DNA of 64,000 nt from Epiperipatus broadwayi (Eukaryota > Onychophora > Udeonychophora > Euonychophora > Peripatidae), in contig JAQFVV010000043.1 in the NCBI GenBank assembly GCA_028023455.1, positions 434,001-498,000 on the forward strand, given 5' to 3'. Below, one piece after another: positions 45,437-55,904 of the stretch. Positions within the stretch are counted from its first letter, which is position 1; every line of letters begins with the position of its first letter. The position numbers and the translations under genes were made by a program. Under the pieces are notes generated by a model, which was not told the origin of the DNA, searched no databases, and saw nothing but the letters and a program-made list of their open reading frames with translations.

Positions 45437-47077
45437 TGTACCAATATTGAAATTGTCACATAACAATTTGTTTAAAAAAATTATTGGAAATAAAAATCCT
45501 TTGTTAAAAGAGAAATAATAGGTAAAAGTTTCTTTATTAAATGTAAATGCAGTTTGTTTTCATGAAAATAAGATTTAAAAATCGGAGAGTTCTTGAAATA
45601 AAACTTACAATTGATTAATTAAAAGAGGGGAGGGGGAGTTTTCCTATAGAAAAAACTAAGAGTTCATAAAAGTTAAAGAGTTGTTATTATTATAAATTAA
45701 AAGTTAAAATATAAATCTCTTTTCATTCGAGCTTATTATAATAAATTACACATGTGCATGTGAATGTAATAAGTATATGCGTATTAAATGTTAAAAATGA
45801 ATGTTGAAATGAACTAAATGAAAATCATATTGAAAAACATGAAAATAAATATTAAAATGAAATATATTTAAAAACACAGCTGTGGCTACTAATTAAACAA
45901 TCTTCAAAAACATGTTGTCAAAGGATTAGTTACTAAAGGAATTTCAACAACACATATTGCCGGTGGACATTAAAACAAAAACAATTCGCATATATAAATA
46001 GCCAAATTTTTATCGGACATTCAGTTTTTAGTTTCAGTCTAGTTTTTAGTCTAGTCTAGTCCAGAGATAACAGTGCAGTTTATATTATGTATCCAGAAAC
46101 AGAAATGCAGTGCTGAGCAGCTTTTGGGAACATATGCTCTTACTTCAGCCCTTTAGTCCAACAAGATCAGCAAAACTTGCCCATGAAATACTGTCTGCAT
46201 AACAGCTCAGAAATCCTCTGTCAATGTTCAACTGGCTCCAAAAATAAAACCAATGGATTAGCATCAAATCTCAAGAAACGTCAAATCTAACCGATTAGAT
46301 ATACTCCGTCAGAAGCAGCTAACAACAAGCAATATCCATGTTCCAAAAATCCTAGGTAAAACATTTTCTTATTCTCATTAATATATAGTAGTCACTGCTT
46401 TAATTCGTAAATCCTACAGAGACAAGTAATTTGAACTTTATAAGCATGCATAAAATGAACTCTTGATGTGCATGTTTGTGAATGTTAGATAATTTATCAA
46501 TGTCAAATATTATTTTGCTTTCTCATAAGACATATTATAGTGTGTTAAATTAAAATGTGCGTGTGTTATATTAGATTTAGAAAATGTTTAAAATTAGTAA
46601 ATGTTAATTAAAATAAATGGTCTTTAAAACTTAAACTTTATTTGTCGGTCAATTCTTTTTATCAATCTCTTTTTACCCATTCTTTACCAATCTTTTATCT
46701 ATTCTATCACCACTAATTAAACTATATTTAAGATTAGACTGGGCTAGTTTTTGGGATTGTTTTGAGAGCTGGATTATGAGCTTACTGACCAAATACGTTA
46801 GTCTTAGACTAGCTGGCACCCAGGGTTTACTCCAAAACAAACAAAGTGTTTGGATAGTAGGGGTTTGAATCTAGCAGCTGAGATGGGCCATGATCTGATT
46901 GTGGGTATTGTTGATAGTTAAAGCTATCAATAATATTTCCCATTTTGCTCGAACATGCCGGTTTGTTCACGTAACATTTATAATTAAATAAGATTATAAA
47001 TGTATTATGGAGAAGTTTGAAACCAGCCAAAGCATTTACAGTGTAAGTAAGTAATTTCTGCAGATCGATCCAATACA
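45437..47077 (+). repeat. 5' LTR
   Basis: 1,641 bp beginning tgtaccaatattgaaattgt and ending gatcgatccaataca. The target duplication atat precedes it (45,433-45,436). Confidence 0.93.
45991..46025 (+). promoter_or_regulatory. LTR TATA box and initiator
   Basis: tatataaata at 45,991-46,000 followed 30 bp later by tcagttttta at 46,021, the classic TATA-to-initiator spacing. The same pair is in the 3' LTR near 50,129 and 50,159. It sets the U3/R border about 585 bp into the LTR. Confidence 0.7.
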
Positions 47078-47093
47078 AATGTCTCCCAACATT

Positions 47094-47110
47094 TGGGGCC
47101 GAACCTGTCA
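47094..47110 (+). promoter_or_regulatory. Candidate primer-binding site
   Basis: tggggccgaacctgtca starts 16 bases after the 5' LTR. TGG at its start suits pairing with the CCA end of a tRNA, but I could not assign the tRNA. A short palindrome (ctgtcataaatgacag) overlaps its end. Confidence 0.55.
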
Positions 47111-47443
47111 TAAATGACAGTTAATTAAATACTTTGTTCTTGTTTAAAAATAAAAACCATAAAGAAAATCTAGATTATGTACTTAAAGTGGTATTAATTT
47201 AAAAATAAAAAAGAATTGACCGAAACCTTTTTTTTTTCTTTAAATGAAGAAAGATTTATGCTATTTATGTTAGTTAAAATAAATCATTCTGTTAAATTGG
47301 AGGCAGTTGGGTGTTTTGGGTGGAGCTAAAGCGTTAGGATCGGATAGAGAAAAATGGATGGAAGAGGGTGGAGTCAGCATATATTTCCATTTTAGTAAGA
47401 AAAATAAAGAACAGCTCATATTTAAATTTAGTCAAAAATAATA

Positions 47444-48136
47444 TTGTTGAAAAAAATGGAGGAAAAAGAGAAAGAAGAAGTATCTGAGACGCGAATGATG
47501 ATGAAAATGATGATGAATATGATGCAAGAATTCAAACAAAGTCAACAAGAATTGTGTCAGAAATTTGAGCAAAGTCAGTTAGAACTCAAAGGAGAATTGA
47601 AGGAAGAAATTTTTCAGGTTAAAGGAGAAATTAAAGAACTCAGAGCAGAAGTAAGAGAAATAAGATGTGAAATTACGGTAAAGGTAGAGAAGAACCAAGA
47701 AATTATAAAAGTAGATTTAATTAAAGAAAGTCAGGAAAATGAAAAGGAAGTTGAGATGATCAAAGAGATAGAAATTAAATTAGAATCTGATAGCGTTGCG
47801 ACCGATCAGGTAGAAACAAACGTAGACCAAGAAATAGAAGAGAGATATAGGTTCAAAGTAGAAGATAGCATAAAAGAGTTTTTACAAAGAATTAAAAATA
47901 AAAGGTTTAAAGTAAACGTTCGTGTTCGCAGATTTAAAAATAGATTTAAAAAAAGAAAGCGTAGAAAAAAATATTCCCAGATTGAAGTAATTCGAAGTTT
48001 GTCTAGGTATAAAGGTTTTCTGAGTTATGAAGTTGAAAACAGAATGGAAAGAGATAAAGTAATAAGTTATAAGAGTGGAATTGACAAGAAAGGAAAGATA
48101 GTTTATATTATAAAGTTAGTAGACAGAAAGAAGTAA
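47444..48136 (+). CDS. Gag-like coiled-coil protein of the LTR element
   Basis: A 230-residue open frame, the only one of size between the LTRs. Residues 1-30 are methionine-rich and charged (MEEKEKEE, then MMMKMMMNMM). Residues 30-120 are a glutamate/lysine/glutamine heptad-rich stretch typical of a long coiled coil (EFKQSQQELCQKFEQSQLEL, EIKELRAEVREIR). Residues 125-145 are acidic (VDQEIEERY), and about 150-180 are strongly basic (RFKNRFKKRKRRKKY), fit for RNA binding or nuclear localisation. The tail YKSGIDKKGKIVYIIKLVDR resembles a small beta segment. No CCHC knuckle. Many insect-type and invertebrate Gypsy Gag proteins begin with such a coiled coil, so I infer a Gag that helps package the element's RNA. 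The frame is intact. It might instead be a captured gene. Confidence 0.7.
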   Translation: MLKKMEEKEKEEVSETRMMMKMMMNMMQEFKQSQQELCQKFEQSQLELKGELKEEIFQVKGEIKELRAEVREIRCEITVKVEKNQEIIKVDLIKESQENEKEVEMIKEIEIKLESDSVATDQVETNVDQEIEERYRFKVEDSIKEFLQRIKNKRFKVNVRVRRFKNRFKKRKRRKKYSQIEVIRSLSRYKGFLSYEVENRMERDKVISYKSGIDKKGKIVYIIKLVDRKK

Positions 48137-49550
48137 CTGCCTGATAAAGTTTAAAAGTTAGTAAATGGGCGGAATAGTAAAGGAAATAAAAAAGGACCAG
48201 AAATGGACAATGAGCACGGATATGATTATTCTAATGTAAATAAGTCTGATAAATTAAATCAGAAACTTCTATTTAAAACTAAGATAATAAAATTAAAAAT
48301 AACTGAATAATAATAAATTAAAAGTTTGAAAGTAATAATAATAATGGAGGCCTCGTAGAATAAAAGATTTTTTTTTCTTCTCCCTCTCCACACACAGATT
48401 AATAAAGAAAAATGTTCGTAAATAAATGGGTCAAGTTAATGATTTAAAAGTAATGTTTGTAGAATTAAATAAATAAAAAAGATAACGGAATTTCTAGAAT
48501 AAAATCAAGTTAGTCGAATAGATATTTGCATAATAATGAATCGTAAAAAAGTAAAAGTTTTTTTTTCTGAATACAGGCATGGTAATAAAAAGAAGTTAAA
48601 TAAATGGTTTAAAGTAATCAAGTCCAATAAAATCTTTGTATAATAATATAGAGCAGTAAAATTAAATAGTTTTCTGAATGTATGCACATTAAAGGAGGAA
48701 GTTAAAGTAATAGTTTAAGAAAAATAATATTGTAATATAAATAAATATGGATAATGTTCGTATGGGTTTAAAATAGTATCATAAAACTAATATTTAAAAT
48801 GTTCGTACTGGTTTAAATATAATATTATAAGATTAGTGTAAATAAATATTTTAAATAATATTGGTAAGGGCTATAAATAATGTTCATAATGAATTTAAAA
48901 ATAATATTGTAAGGTCAAGTAATATAAATGAAAGTCAGTCTAAGTTGTGTTAGGAATGTATAAGGGTTTGAAATTATAGAATGAGGGTAGTATAGAAATA
49001 AGTTTAGATAAGGATAAGTTTAAAGCTGTCGTCTGGATAAAATTTAGTACCTGTAACGGATTTGGCAGGGATCATTCCTCTTTTAAAATGCGCACTGGGA
49101 AAATCCAGCATGAGCTGCAAGTGACTTCTTCAGGGGAGAATCCCCATATCTTGTACCTCGTTTTCCAAAGTATAAGTCGAAAATGGACAGTTGATAATTC
49201 CTGCCATTTGCAGTGACCTTTTCTTAGTCAAAGTTCGATCAAGAGAATCGACAACTGAAGCTTCGTTTTTCATAGTGTAAGTCGATATAAGTCAGCAAAT
49301 CTGCATCCGCCTCATTTCCAAAAGATCCCTGTACCACAAAATTAGTTTGTCCTCGTGGTCACTATCCAGGACTCGGAACATTGTAAGCAATGTATTCAGC
49401 ATAGAAAGAAGTAAAGCATAATTGAAGATTGCCCTTAGTATGTAAAGTGAAAGATATTAAAAAGCAAACTTAGAAAAATAATATTTAGAATTAAAAATTA
49501 AAGTTGTCAGAGATAAAATCGTCAAAAATGACACATTTTACTCTCAAATG
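48137..49550 (+). other. LTR element interior without a recognisable gene
   Basis: AT-rich to about 49,040, then a segment (49,045-49,400) with higher G+C that contains two related words (gttttccaaagtataagtcg and gtttttcatagtgtaagtcg) about 100 bp apart. No pol motif in any frame. Confidence 0.6.
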
Positions 49551-49561
49551 AAAGGGGGGGG
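49551..49561 (+). promoter_or_regulatory. Polypurine tract
   Basis: aaagggggggg ends five bases before the 3' LTR (49,567), the place where plus-strand DNA synthesis is primed. Confidence 0.85.
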
Positions 49562-49566
49562 TGCAA

Positions 49567-51214
49567 TGTACCAATATTGAAATTGGCACATAACAATTTG
49601 TTTAAAAAAATTATTAGAAATAAAAATCCTTTGTTAAAAGAGAAATAATAGGTAAAAGTTTAAAAGTTTCTTTATTAAATGTAAATGCAGTTTGTTTTCA
49701 TGAAAATAAGATTTAAAAATCGGAGAGTTCTTGAAATAAAACTTACAATTGATTAATTAAAAGAGGGGAGGGGGAGTTTTCCTATAGAAAAAACTAAGAG
49801 TTCATAAAAGTTAAAGAGTTGTTATTATTATAAATTAAAAGTTAAAATATAAATCTCTTTTCATTCAAGCTTATTATAATGAATTACACATGTGCATGTG
49901 AATGTAATAAGTATATGCATATTAAATGTTAAAAATGAATGTTGAAATGAACTAAATGAAAATCATATTGAAAAACATGAAAATAAATATTAAAATGAAA
50001 TATATTTAAAAACACAGTGGTGGCTACTAATTAAACAATCTTCAAAAACATGTTGTCAAAGGATTAGTTACTAAAGGAATTTCAACAACACATATTGCTG
50101 GTGGACATTAAAACAAAAACAATTCGCATATATAAATAGCCAGATTTTTATCGGACGTTCAGTTTTTAGTTTCAGTCTAGTTTTTAGTCTAGTCTAGTCC
50201 AGAGATAACAGTGCAGTTTATATTATGTATCCAGAAACAGAAATGCAGTGCTGAGCAGCTTTTGGGAACATATGCTCTTACTTCAGCCCTTTAGTCCAAC
50301 AAGATCAGCAAAACTTGCCCATGAAATACTGTCTGCATAACAGCTCAGAAATCCTCTGTCAATGTTCAACTGTCTCCAAGAATAAAACCAACGGATTAGC
50401 ATCAAATCTCAAGAAACGTCAAATCTAACCGATTAGATATACTCCGTCAGAAGCAGCTAACAACAAGCAATATCCATGTTCCAAAAATCCTAGGTAAAAC
50501 ATTTTCTTATTCTCATTAATATATAGTAGCCACCGCTTTAATTCGTAAATCCTACAGAGACAAGCAATTTGAACTCTATAAGCATGCATAAAATGAACTC
50601 TTGATGTGTGTGTTTGTGAATGTTAGAGAATTTATCAATGTCAAATATTATTTTGCTTTCTCATAAGACATATTATAGTGTGTTAAATTAAAATGTGCGT
50701 GCGTTATATTAGATTTAGAAAATGTTTAAAAGTAGTAAATGTTAATTAAAATAAATGGTCTTTAAAACTTAAACTTTATTTGTCGGTCAATTCTTTTTAT
50801 CAATCTCTTTTTACCCATTCTTTACCAATCTTTTATCTATTCTATCACCACTAATTAAACTATATTTAAGATTAGACTGGGCTAGTTTTTGGGATTGTTT
50901 CAAGCACTGGATTATGAGCCTACTGACCAAATACGTTAGTCTTAGACTAGCTGGCGCCCGGGGTTTACTCCAAAACAAACAAAGTGTTTGGATAGTAGGG
51001 TTTGAATCTAGCAGCTGAGGTGGGCCATGATCTGATCGTGGGTATTGTTGATAGTTAAAGCTATCAATAATATTTCCCATTTTGCTCGAACGTGCCGGTT
51101 CGTTCACGTAACATTTATAATTAAATAAGATTATAAATGTATTATGGAGAAGTTTGAAACCAGCCAAAACATTTACAATGTAAGTAAGTTCATTCTGTGG
51201 ATCGATCCGGTACA
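49567..51214 (+). repeat. 3' LTR
   Basis: 1,648 bp beginning tgtaccaatattgaaattgg and ending gatcgatccggtaca, followed by the target duplication atat (51,215-51,218). It carries an extra 8 bp (taaaagtt) near 49,660 relative to the 5' LTR. Confidence 0.93.
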
Positions 51215-51745
51215 ATATGGACAATGTTCATCTACTTTATAAATGGAATTTATCCGCTTCTGATCTATGTTGATGTGAATAAAGTTCATCTACTTTATAA
51301 ATGGAATTTAGCTGCTTATGATCTATGTAGATGTGGACAATGTTCATCTACTTTATAAATGGAATTTATCTGTTTCTGATCTATGTCGATATGGAAAAAA
51401 TTAATCTACCTTATAAGTGGAATTTATCTGATTCTGATCTAAGTAGATGTGGACAAAGTTCATCTATTTTATAAATGATATTTATCCGCTTCTGATCTAT
51501 GTCGATGTGGATAAAGTTCATCTACTTTATAAATGGAATTTATTTGCTGCTAATCTATGTCAATGTGGACAAAGTTCATGTACTTTATAAATGGAATTTA
51601 TCCATTTCTGATCTATGTAGATGTGGACAAAGTTCATTTACTTTATAAATGGAATTTATCTGCTTCTGATTTATGTAGATGTGGATAACATTCATCTACT
51701 TTATAAATGGAACTTATCCACTTCTGATCTATGTAGATGTAGGCA
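51215..51745. repeat. 58-bp minisatellite, right block (about 9 units)
   Basis: Same unit as the left block, resuming with atatggacaatgttcatcta and ending near gatgtaggc. The phase at both junctions agrees with an insertion at an ATAT in the tgtcgatatggac variant of the unit. Confidence 0.92.
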
Positions 51746-51872
51746 AACCCAAATCATTAACCACATAATTAGTGATAATCAAATCTATAGTGGAAGAAAT
51801 GAAGGACTTAATAAACCACTAATGGATCTATCATGAGATTGAAATCTTTAAAGACTTCTTTATTACATTTTG

Positions 51873-51877
<5 letters not shown>

Positions 51878-51963
<86 letters not shown>

Positions 51964-51977
51964 TATATATATATATA
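51878..51977. repeat. (TA)n microsatellite
   Basis: An essentially perfect TA run of about 80 bp, a short aaa interruption near 51,957, then TA again. The poly-Ile/Tyr open frame across it is an artefact. Confidence 0.95.
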
Positions 51978-52246
51978 ATTCAAATGTAGAATATATAAAT
52001 AAGGATGGTGCAGGGAAACTTTTTGTTAAATTATCAAGATAATGCAGACAAAACTCATTCTACTATACAAAATGAAAATAATCATTTAACAAAAAGAATA
52101 TGTGATAAAATATGCTAAAAGTTTAACATAATGATTTTTAATATGAATATGGATTGCTATTATTAATTCAGATTTATAAGATTATAAAAAAGTCTTTAAT
52201 TTTTATATGCATTTCCATGATAATTAAATAATCTTTTACTTTTACT
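51978..52246. other. HYDIN intron, nothing recognised
   Basis: AT-rich spacer between the TA microsatellite and RTE fragments. Confidence 0.4.
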
Positions 52247-52310
52247 TATTTAGTTTCCCATTTTAATCCACAAAATGCTTCTTATAAAGTTACTATAAAG
52301 ACTTTTATAT
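52247..52310 (-). mobile_element. RTE-type LINE fragment, minus strand
   Basis: tttagtttcccattttaatc and cacaaaatgcttctt match the full-length RTE near 26,830-26,870 in the same (minus) orientation. It lies next to a plus-strand RTE fragment, so the two are inverted relative to each other, as in 5'-inverted LINE insertions made by twin priming. Confidence 0.65.
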
Positions 52311-52394
52311 TTAAGTCATCTAGATTTTACATATGATATGGTTTCAAGAGATATCAAATGAGAGCAAGAAAGTACGAATAAAGATAAATCCTAA

Positions 52395-53030
52395 AAATAT
52401 CAAATAATGTTCAATGGATTTTCTCAAAAAAAAAACCCAACAAAGATCCATAATTGTGAATTAGAAGAAGTTAGCAATTACAAATTACCTTAGAATATTA
52501 ACTTCTACAGAAATGTAAAGGATAAAATCAATCGTACAATTAAACTTGGATGGATTGATTTTAGTTGAATGTTAAAAGAAAAAGTTCCTACTTGTTAGAA
52601 AAGATAGGTTTTTAATAGATTTGTTTTACCAGTTTTTCTTATGGATCTGATTCTTGTATATATAGCAGAAAAGTATCAGAGACTTCAGATCAGTCAACAA
52701 AGTATGGAGAGAAGCATGTTAGAAATAACAAAAAGAGATTGAAAACACAATGCATAGGTGAGACAACAACATGTGTCACTGACATCAGTGAAAGCATTAA
52801 AAGATTGAAATAGAGCTGGGTATATTTCTAGAATATATTGTAATAGATGGACAATTAGATTTCAAAAGCCAGTAAAAGACCTTTAAACTGTCCTTAAATG
52901 AGATAGATAGATAAAATAAGGAAACTTACTGATATGATGCAGAGAAAAGTCACTATGAATTGGGAAAAAAATATTAAACTTTGGTAATCTTCCTCCTGCA
53001 GTGGATAATGGTTGACAATGATGATATGTT
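52395..53030 (+). mobile_element. RTE-type LINE 3' fragment, decayed
   Basis: The plus strand resembles the last third of the RTE: aatgttcaatggattttctc, gaagaagttagcaatta, attggatgg-n-ttttag, tatggagagaagcatg (RSMERCML), and an end at ctgcagtggataatggttga, atgatgat. Frameshifts throughout. Together with 52,247-52,310 it may be one inverted insertion. Confidence 0.75.
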
Positions 53031-53171
53031 CATCACAAAAGTTATCTGTAGAGATTTATTATTATTGTTTTTTCCTCATTTTCACTCAAAATTGGAATGG
53101 CTACCCTCATTTGCAAAAAGTTACCTGATTTGCGTTGTGTGTGTACTTATCTACATATCCGTGCATATAGA
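53031..53171. other. HYDIN intron spacer
   Basis: No feature recognised. Confidence 0.35.
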
Positions 53172-53312
53172 CATATACACAGAGGCTAAACTCTCCATAT
53201 AGTAGTGCCACTCAATGCAAGCCTGAATAATCAAGGGATGCAAGAAGGTTTGTGCATAAAATCCCCATCTAGTGCCTGCTCAGCATAAGCAATGGTGATC
53301 ATGTGACGAATA
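53172..53312. repeat. HP-B element remnant (single collapsed arm)
   Basis: Begins cagaggctaaactctcca, runs through caatgcaagcctgaataatc and gtgcataaaatccccatcta, then jumps from gtgcctgctca to the mirrored leader gcaatggtgatcatgtgacg. The hairpin centre with the ribozyme has been deleted, while the one-sided leader remains at the right. Confidence 0.7.
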
Positions 53313-53708
53313 TACATGCATATATAAGTGTTTATAAGTTTATATATTCTTTAAAAGATTTTATTAAAAAAATTTGTATCATAAATTTTATTGCAATGTA
53401 TTGTCATTTGAATCTACATTAAAACCATGGAAGAAATTAACAGCATTGATTTTAAAAAAATACTAAATTGGTTATTATCGTTTATAAATCATATCAATAC
53501 ACCCATTGAGAAATAGAAAAAGAAACCTATGATAAAACATTTTCCAAAAAAAAATAAATCAGATTATGATTTTATGATAACATATATAAAAACATATTGA
53601 TAAAGCTTTGAAAAAGTTTTGATTAAGGTAGAAGGAAAAATATTTTTCTCTGTCTTACTAATAACTTAGAATTTAATTTGAACACAAAAACGTTAACATA
53701 GTTCTTAC
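53313..53708. other. HYDIN intron next to splice donor
   Basis: AT-rich sequence directly downstream (in transcript order) of the first recognised exon. No element. Confidence 0.4.
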
Positions 53709-53844
53709 CTCATATCTTATATCAGAGGAAATCTTTTTGGGATGAAAATAAATTGTGAATTTTACTTCCATTCCGGGTGTAATATAACCCTCCACTGGAA
53801 CAATTGAGAAGTCAGGTTTAAATTTTTCTGCCATCCACTTAAAA
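53709..53844 (-). CDS. HYDIN: HYDIN exon (first recognised)
   Basis: On the minus strand the acceptor aatccag, preceded by a T-rich tract, is followed by 136 bp and the donor gtaaga. One base completes a split codon, then 45 residues: FKWMAEKFKPDFSIVP, EGYITPGMEVKFTIYF, HPKKISSDIRYE. This is the canonical ASH-module core (an F-K-W box, a proline-aspartate-phenylalanine-serine strand, an EGYI-P-GM turn and a fHP strand), highly typical of HYDIN. It ends on a codon boundary and leads straight into DLRCYIEG of the exon at 31,662. HYDIN is required for central-pair integrity and ciliary beating. No defects seen. Confidence 0.85.
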
Positions 53845-53979
53845 CTGGATTCGAATATAAAAAATTAAAACACTATTATTCTAAATAATTTTATAAAGTT
53901 AAATAAAGATAATCTTATAAAATTTACTATATCCAACCAATATGTAAAATTTTAATATGTGTTGATATTAAACATGCAC
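53845..53979. other. Intron spacer before Penelope-like element
   Basis: AT-rich; contains the polypyrimidine tract and branch region of the exon at 53,709. Nothing else. Confidence 0.4.
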
Positions 53980-54216
53980 ACATTATATAATTCAAAAGCA
54001 ATATATATATAATATATTGAACAATTATATAAATAACAATAAATTTTGTTGAATCTTCAAACGTTTTCGAAGGCATAGCCTTCATTATCAAGAAGTACAA
54101 ACTCTTTCTTCGTTTTTTCAACGATGTACTAATATGCAAATATGCGACAAAACCGGGCAAAATATGCAAATCAGAATCAGAACGTTTACAATTGCCATTT
54201 CTTCGATATGGCGTTA
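53980..54216. repeat. Left inverted repeat of the Penelope-like element
   Basis: Mirrors 55,670-55,904: cattatataattcaaaagca at the outside, gttgaatcttcaaacgtttt in the middle, and aatcagaatcagaacgttta at the inside each have near-perfect inverted partners. Differences are few. Confidence 0.92.
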
Positions 54217-55657
54217 AATAAAGATAAATTTGTATCGTTTGTGCTTAGGCCTTATACATCCAAAGCATTTTCTAAGTCTGAATACCTGCAAATGTATCCA
54301 TTGGCAACTACTCCTCCAATAATGTTTGCAAACGCCAAAACTCATAAAAAGAATGTGCCTTTGAGGTTGATGATCGACTTCGGTGGGATGCACTACTATA
54401 AGGCAGCCAAGATCATAAATAAATGGATCACCCAAACTACAGGATATAGAGAGTATGCTATTAAGTCATCATTTGACTTCATTAGAGCAAAACACAGTGA
54501 TGACTGCACTTGATGTAGCAGAACTATATGGGTTGATTGATAGACCTAAGTCGATTATAGTGGTGAAGGAAGCACTCATTAATTATGGAATGAACCAAGA
54601 GCAGGTCAAGTTTGTTGTTGCATTGCTGGAGTGGATGAACAGTAACATATATACAGTGTTCAATCATGAGTGGTATCATATGCTCAATGTTTGGCCGATG
54701 GGTCTTCCTATGAGTAGAATCATCACCAGCGTTGTAATGAATGCATATGAGCGGATTATTGTGCCTAGATATATGGAATGTGAATTAGTTCTTTATGCTA
54801 GGTATGTAGATTATATTTTTGTGCCTGCTCCGGAGGAAATCATAGAGGACATCAAAACAGACCTTATGGTAGCATCAAGCCTGAATATTAATGCAAGTTA
54901 GGAGGAAGCCTCTTACGGTGTTAAATATTTGGACCTGCAAATGATGATTGAAGCTAATCGCTTTTGCTATAAAATGAACCTTAAGCCTATTAGCATCAGA
55001 GGTCATATACATCACTTATCAAATACACCAGATATATATAAATTGGCTGGCCTCAAATCATTCTTGCACAGAAATAACGGTTTGTGCAGCTTTGAAGTTG
55101 ACAAAAGAAACAATATTGAAACATATAGAAATGAGCTCATCAAGGCAAAATATAACCAAAGAGCAATTGATAATGTTATTAAGAAATTTAAAAGAGGGCC
55201 TAATTACGAGTTGAAACAAGATAAACTGCATATTTTGCTACCATATATCAAAAATATTTATAGAAACTTGTGCACAATTTTTTGCTTGGATTTTAGTGTG
55301 TGTTTTCATTCGCCCCCTAATCTTAACAGGTGTATAAACAACAGCAAAGACTATATTCTCCCAATGCAAGCACAGCAAGCAGTCTACAAGATCATGCGTA
55401 GTGAAAGCAATTGCCCTGCTGCATATTATGGGGAGACGAGAGCATCTGTTCAGACAAGATTATCCCAGCATGTATATGCGTACAATAAGGCCTTAGTGGA
55501 CTCATCCCACCCTTCAATTTTTGTTCAGCATGCAATGGCTGTGGGTCACCAGTGCAAACTGGAAAGGCCAAGAGTGTTATGTAGAGAATGGAATGATTTG
55601 CGGAGGAAGGTTAAGGAAAGGTGTTTACATCATGTCAGACAAACACGCAATGAATAA
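54172..55657 (+). pseudogene. Penelope-like reverse transcriptase with GIY-YIG-like domain
   Basis: Three collinear frames form one protein. 54,142-54,513 has PPIMFANAKTHKKNVPLRL and YKAAKIINKWI, the Penelope-family start of the polymerase. 54,455-54,901 has MTALDVAELYGLID (equivalent to the usual FDV-LYTNIP block), PMGLPMS (equivalent to P-G-P-S) and RYVDYIFV. 54,929-55,657 has VKYLDLQM, LAGLKSFLHRN, then VYKIMRSESNCPAAYYGET and RLSQHVYAYN, with a later histidine in VQHAMAVGH, which is the GIY-YIG arrangement. The frameshift is near 54,497 and a TAG stop is at 54,899-54,901. The catalytic motif should read Y-V-D-D; here the second D is Y (a single-base change), so this copy could not polymerise. 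The polymerase would copy RNA at a nick made by the GIY-YIG domain. Confidence 0.88.
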
Positions 55658-55669
55658 AAGGGAAACATT

Positions 55670-55904
55670 TTACACCATATCAAAGAAATGGCAATTGCAA
55701 ACGTTCTGATTCTGATTTGCATATTTTGCCTGGTTTTGTCGCATATTTGCATATTAGTACATCATTGAAAAAATGAAGAAAGAATTTGTATTTCTTGATA
55801 ATGAAGGCTATGCCTTCGAAAACGTTTGAAGATTCAACAAAATTTATTATTATTTATATAATTGTTCAATATATTATATATTTTGCTTTTGAATTATATA
55901 ATGT
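55670..55904. repeat. Right inverted repeat of the Penelope-like element
   Basis: It starts just after the stop codon of the reverse transcriptase. At 55,793-55,837 it contains cttgataatga, aggc-tat-gcctt, cgaa, aacgtt, t: a hammerhead-like layout (box, stem II, GAA, self-complementary stem III) with extra bases inside the first box. Pairing for stem I was not convincing, so the ribozyme is only possible here. Confidence 0.85.

Larger units (their letters stand above)
45437..51214 (+). mobile_element. Non-autonomous LTR retrotransposon (5.78 kb), gag-like ORF only
   Basis: Two nearly identical LTRs (45,437-47,077 and 49,567-51,214) start TGTACC and end TACA, and are flanked by the 4-bp duplication atat. 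A primer-binding-site candidate follows the left LTR and a polypurine tract precedes the right one. The interior (about 2.5 kb) holds one 230-aa coiled-coil ORF and no protease, reverse transcriptase, RNase H or integrase, so it must borrow enzymes. LTR differences are few (an 8-bp duplication near 49,660 and scattered substitutions), so insertion is relatively recent. It sits inside the 58-bp minisatellite. A large derivative of a Gypsy-like or BEL-like element is likely; the parent is unknown. Confidence 0.92.
53980..55904 (+). mobile_element. Penelope-like element with inverted terminal repeats
   Basis: A 1.93 kb element bounded by inverted repeats of about 236 bp (53,980-54,216 and 55,670-55,904) and encoding a Penelope-type reverse transcriptase fused to a C-terminal GIY-YIG-like endonuclease domain. 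Inverted or direct terminal repeats (pLTRs) are a known trait of Penelope-like elements. The N-terminal part of the protein is missing, because the left repeat runs straight into the middle of the usual protein. One frameshift, one stop and a mutated catalytic residue make this copy inactive. I found no clear target duplication. Confidence 0.88.

Noticed and set aside
46827-47111. Minus-strand open frames in both LTRs (also 50,811-51,224)
   Set aside because: They are LTR sequence read antisense; the frames differ between the two LTRs and have no domain.
51833-52042. Open frame rich in Ile-Tyr
   Set aside because: It is mostly the (TA)n microsatellite.
53980-55904. Inverted repeats of the reverse-transcriptase element as terminal inverted repeats of a DNA transposon
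   Set aside because: The enclosed protein is a Penelope-type reverse transcriptase with a GIY-YIG-like end and not a transposase.
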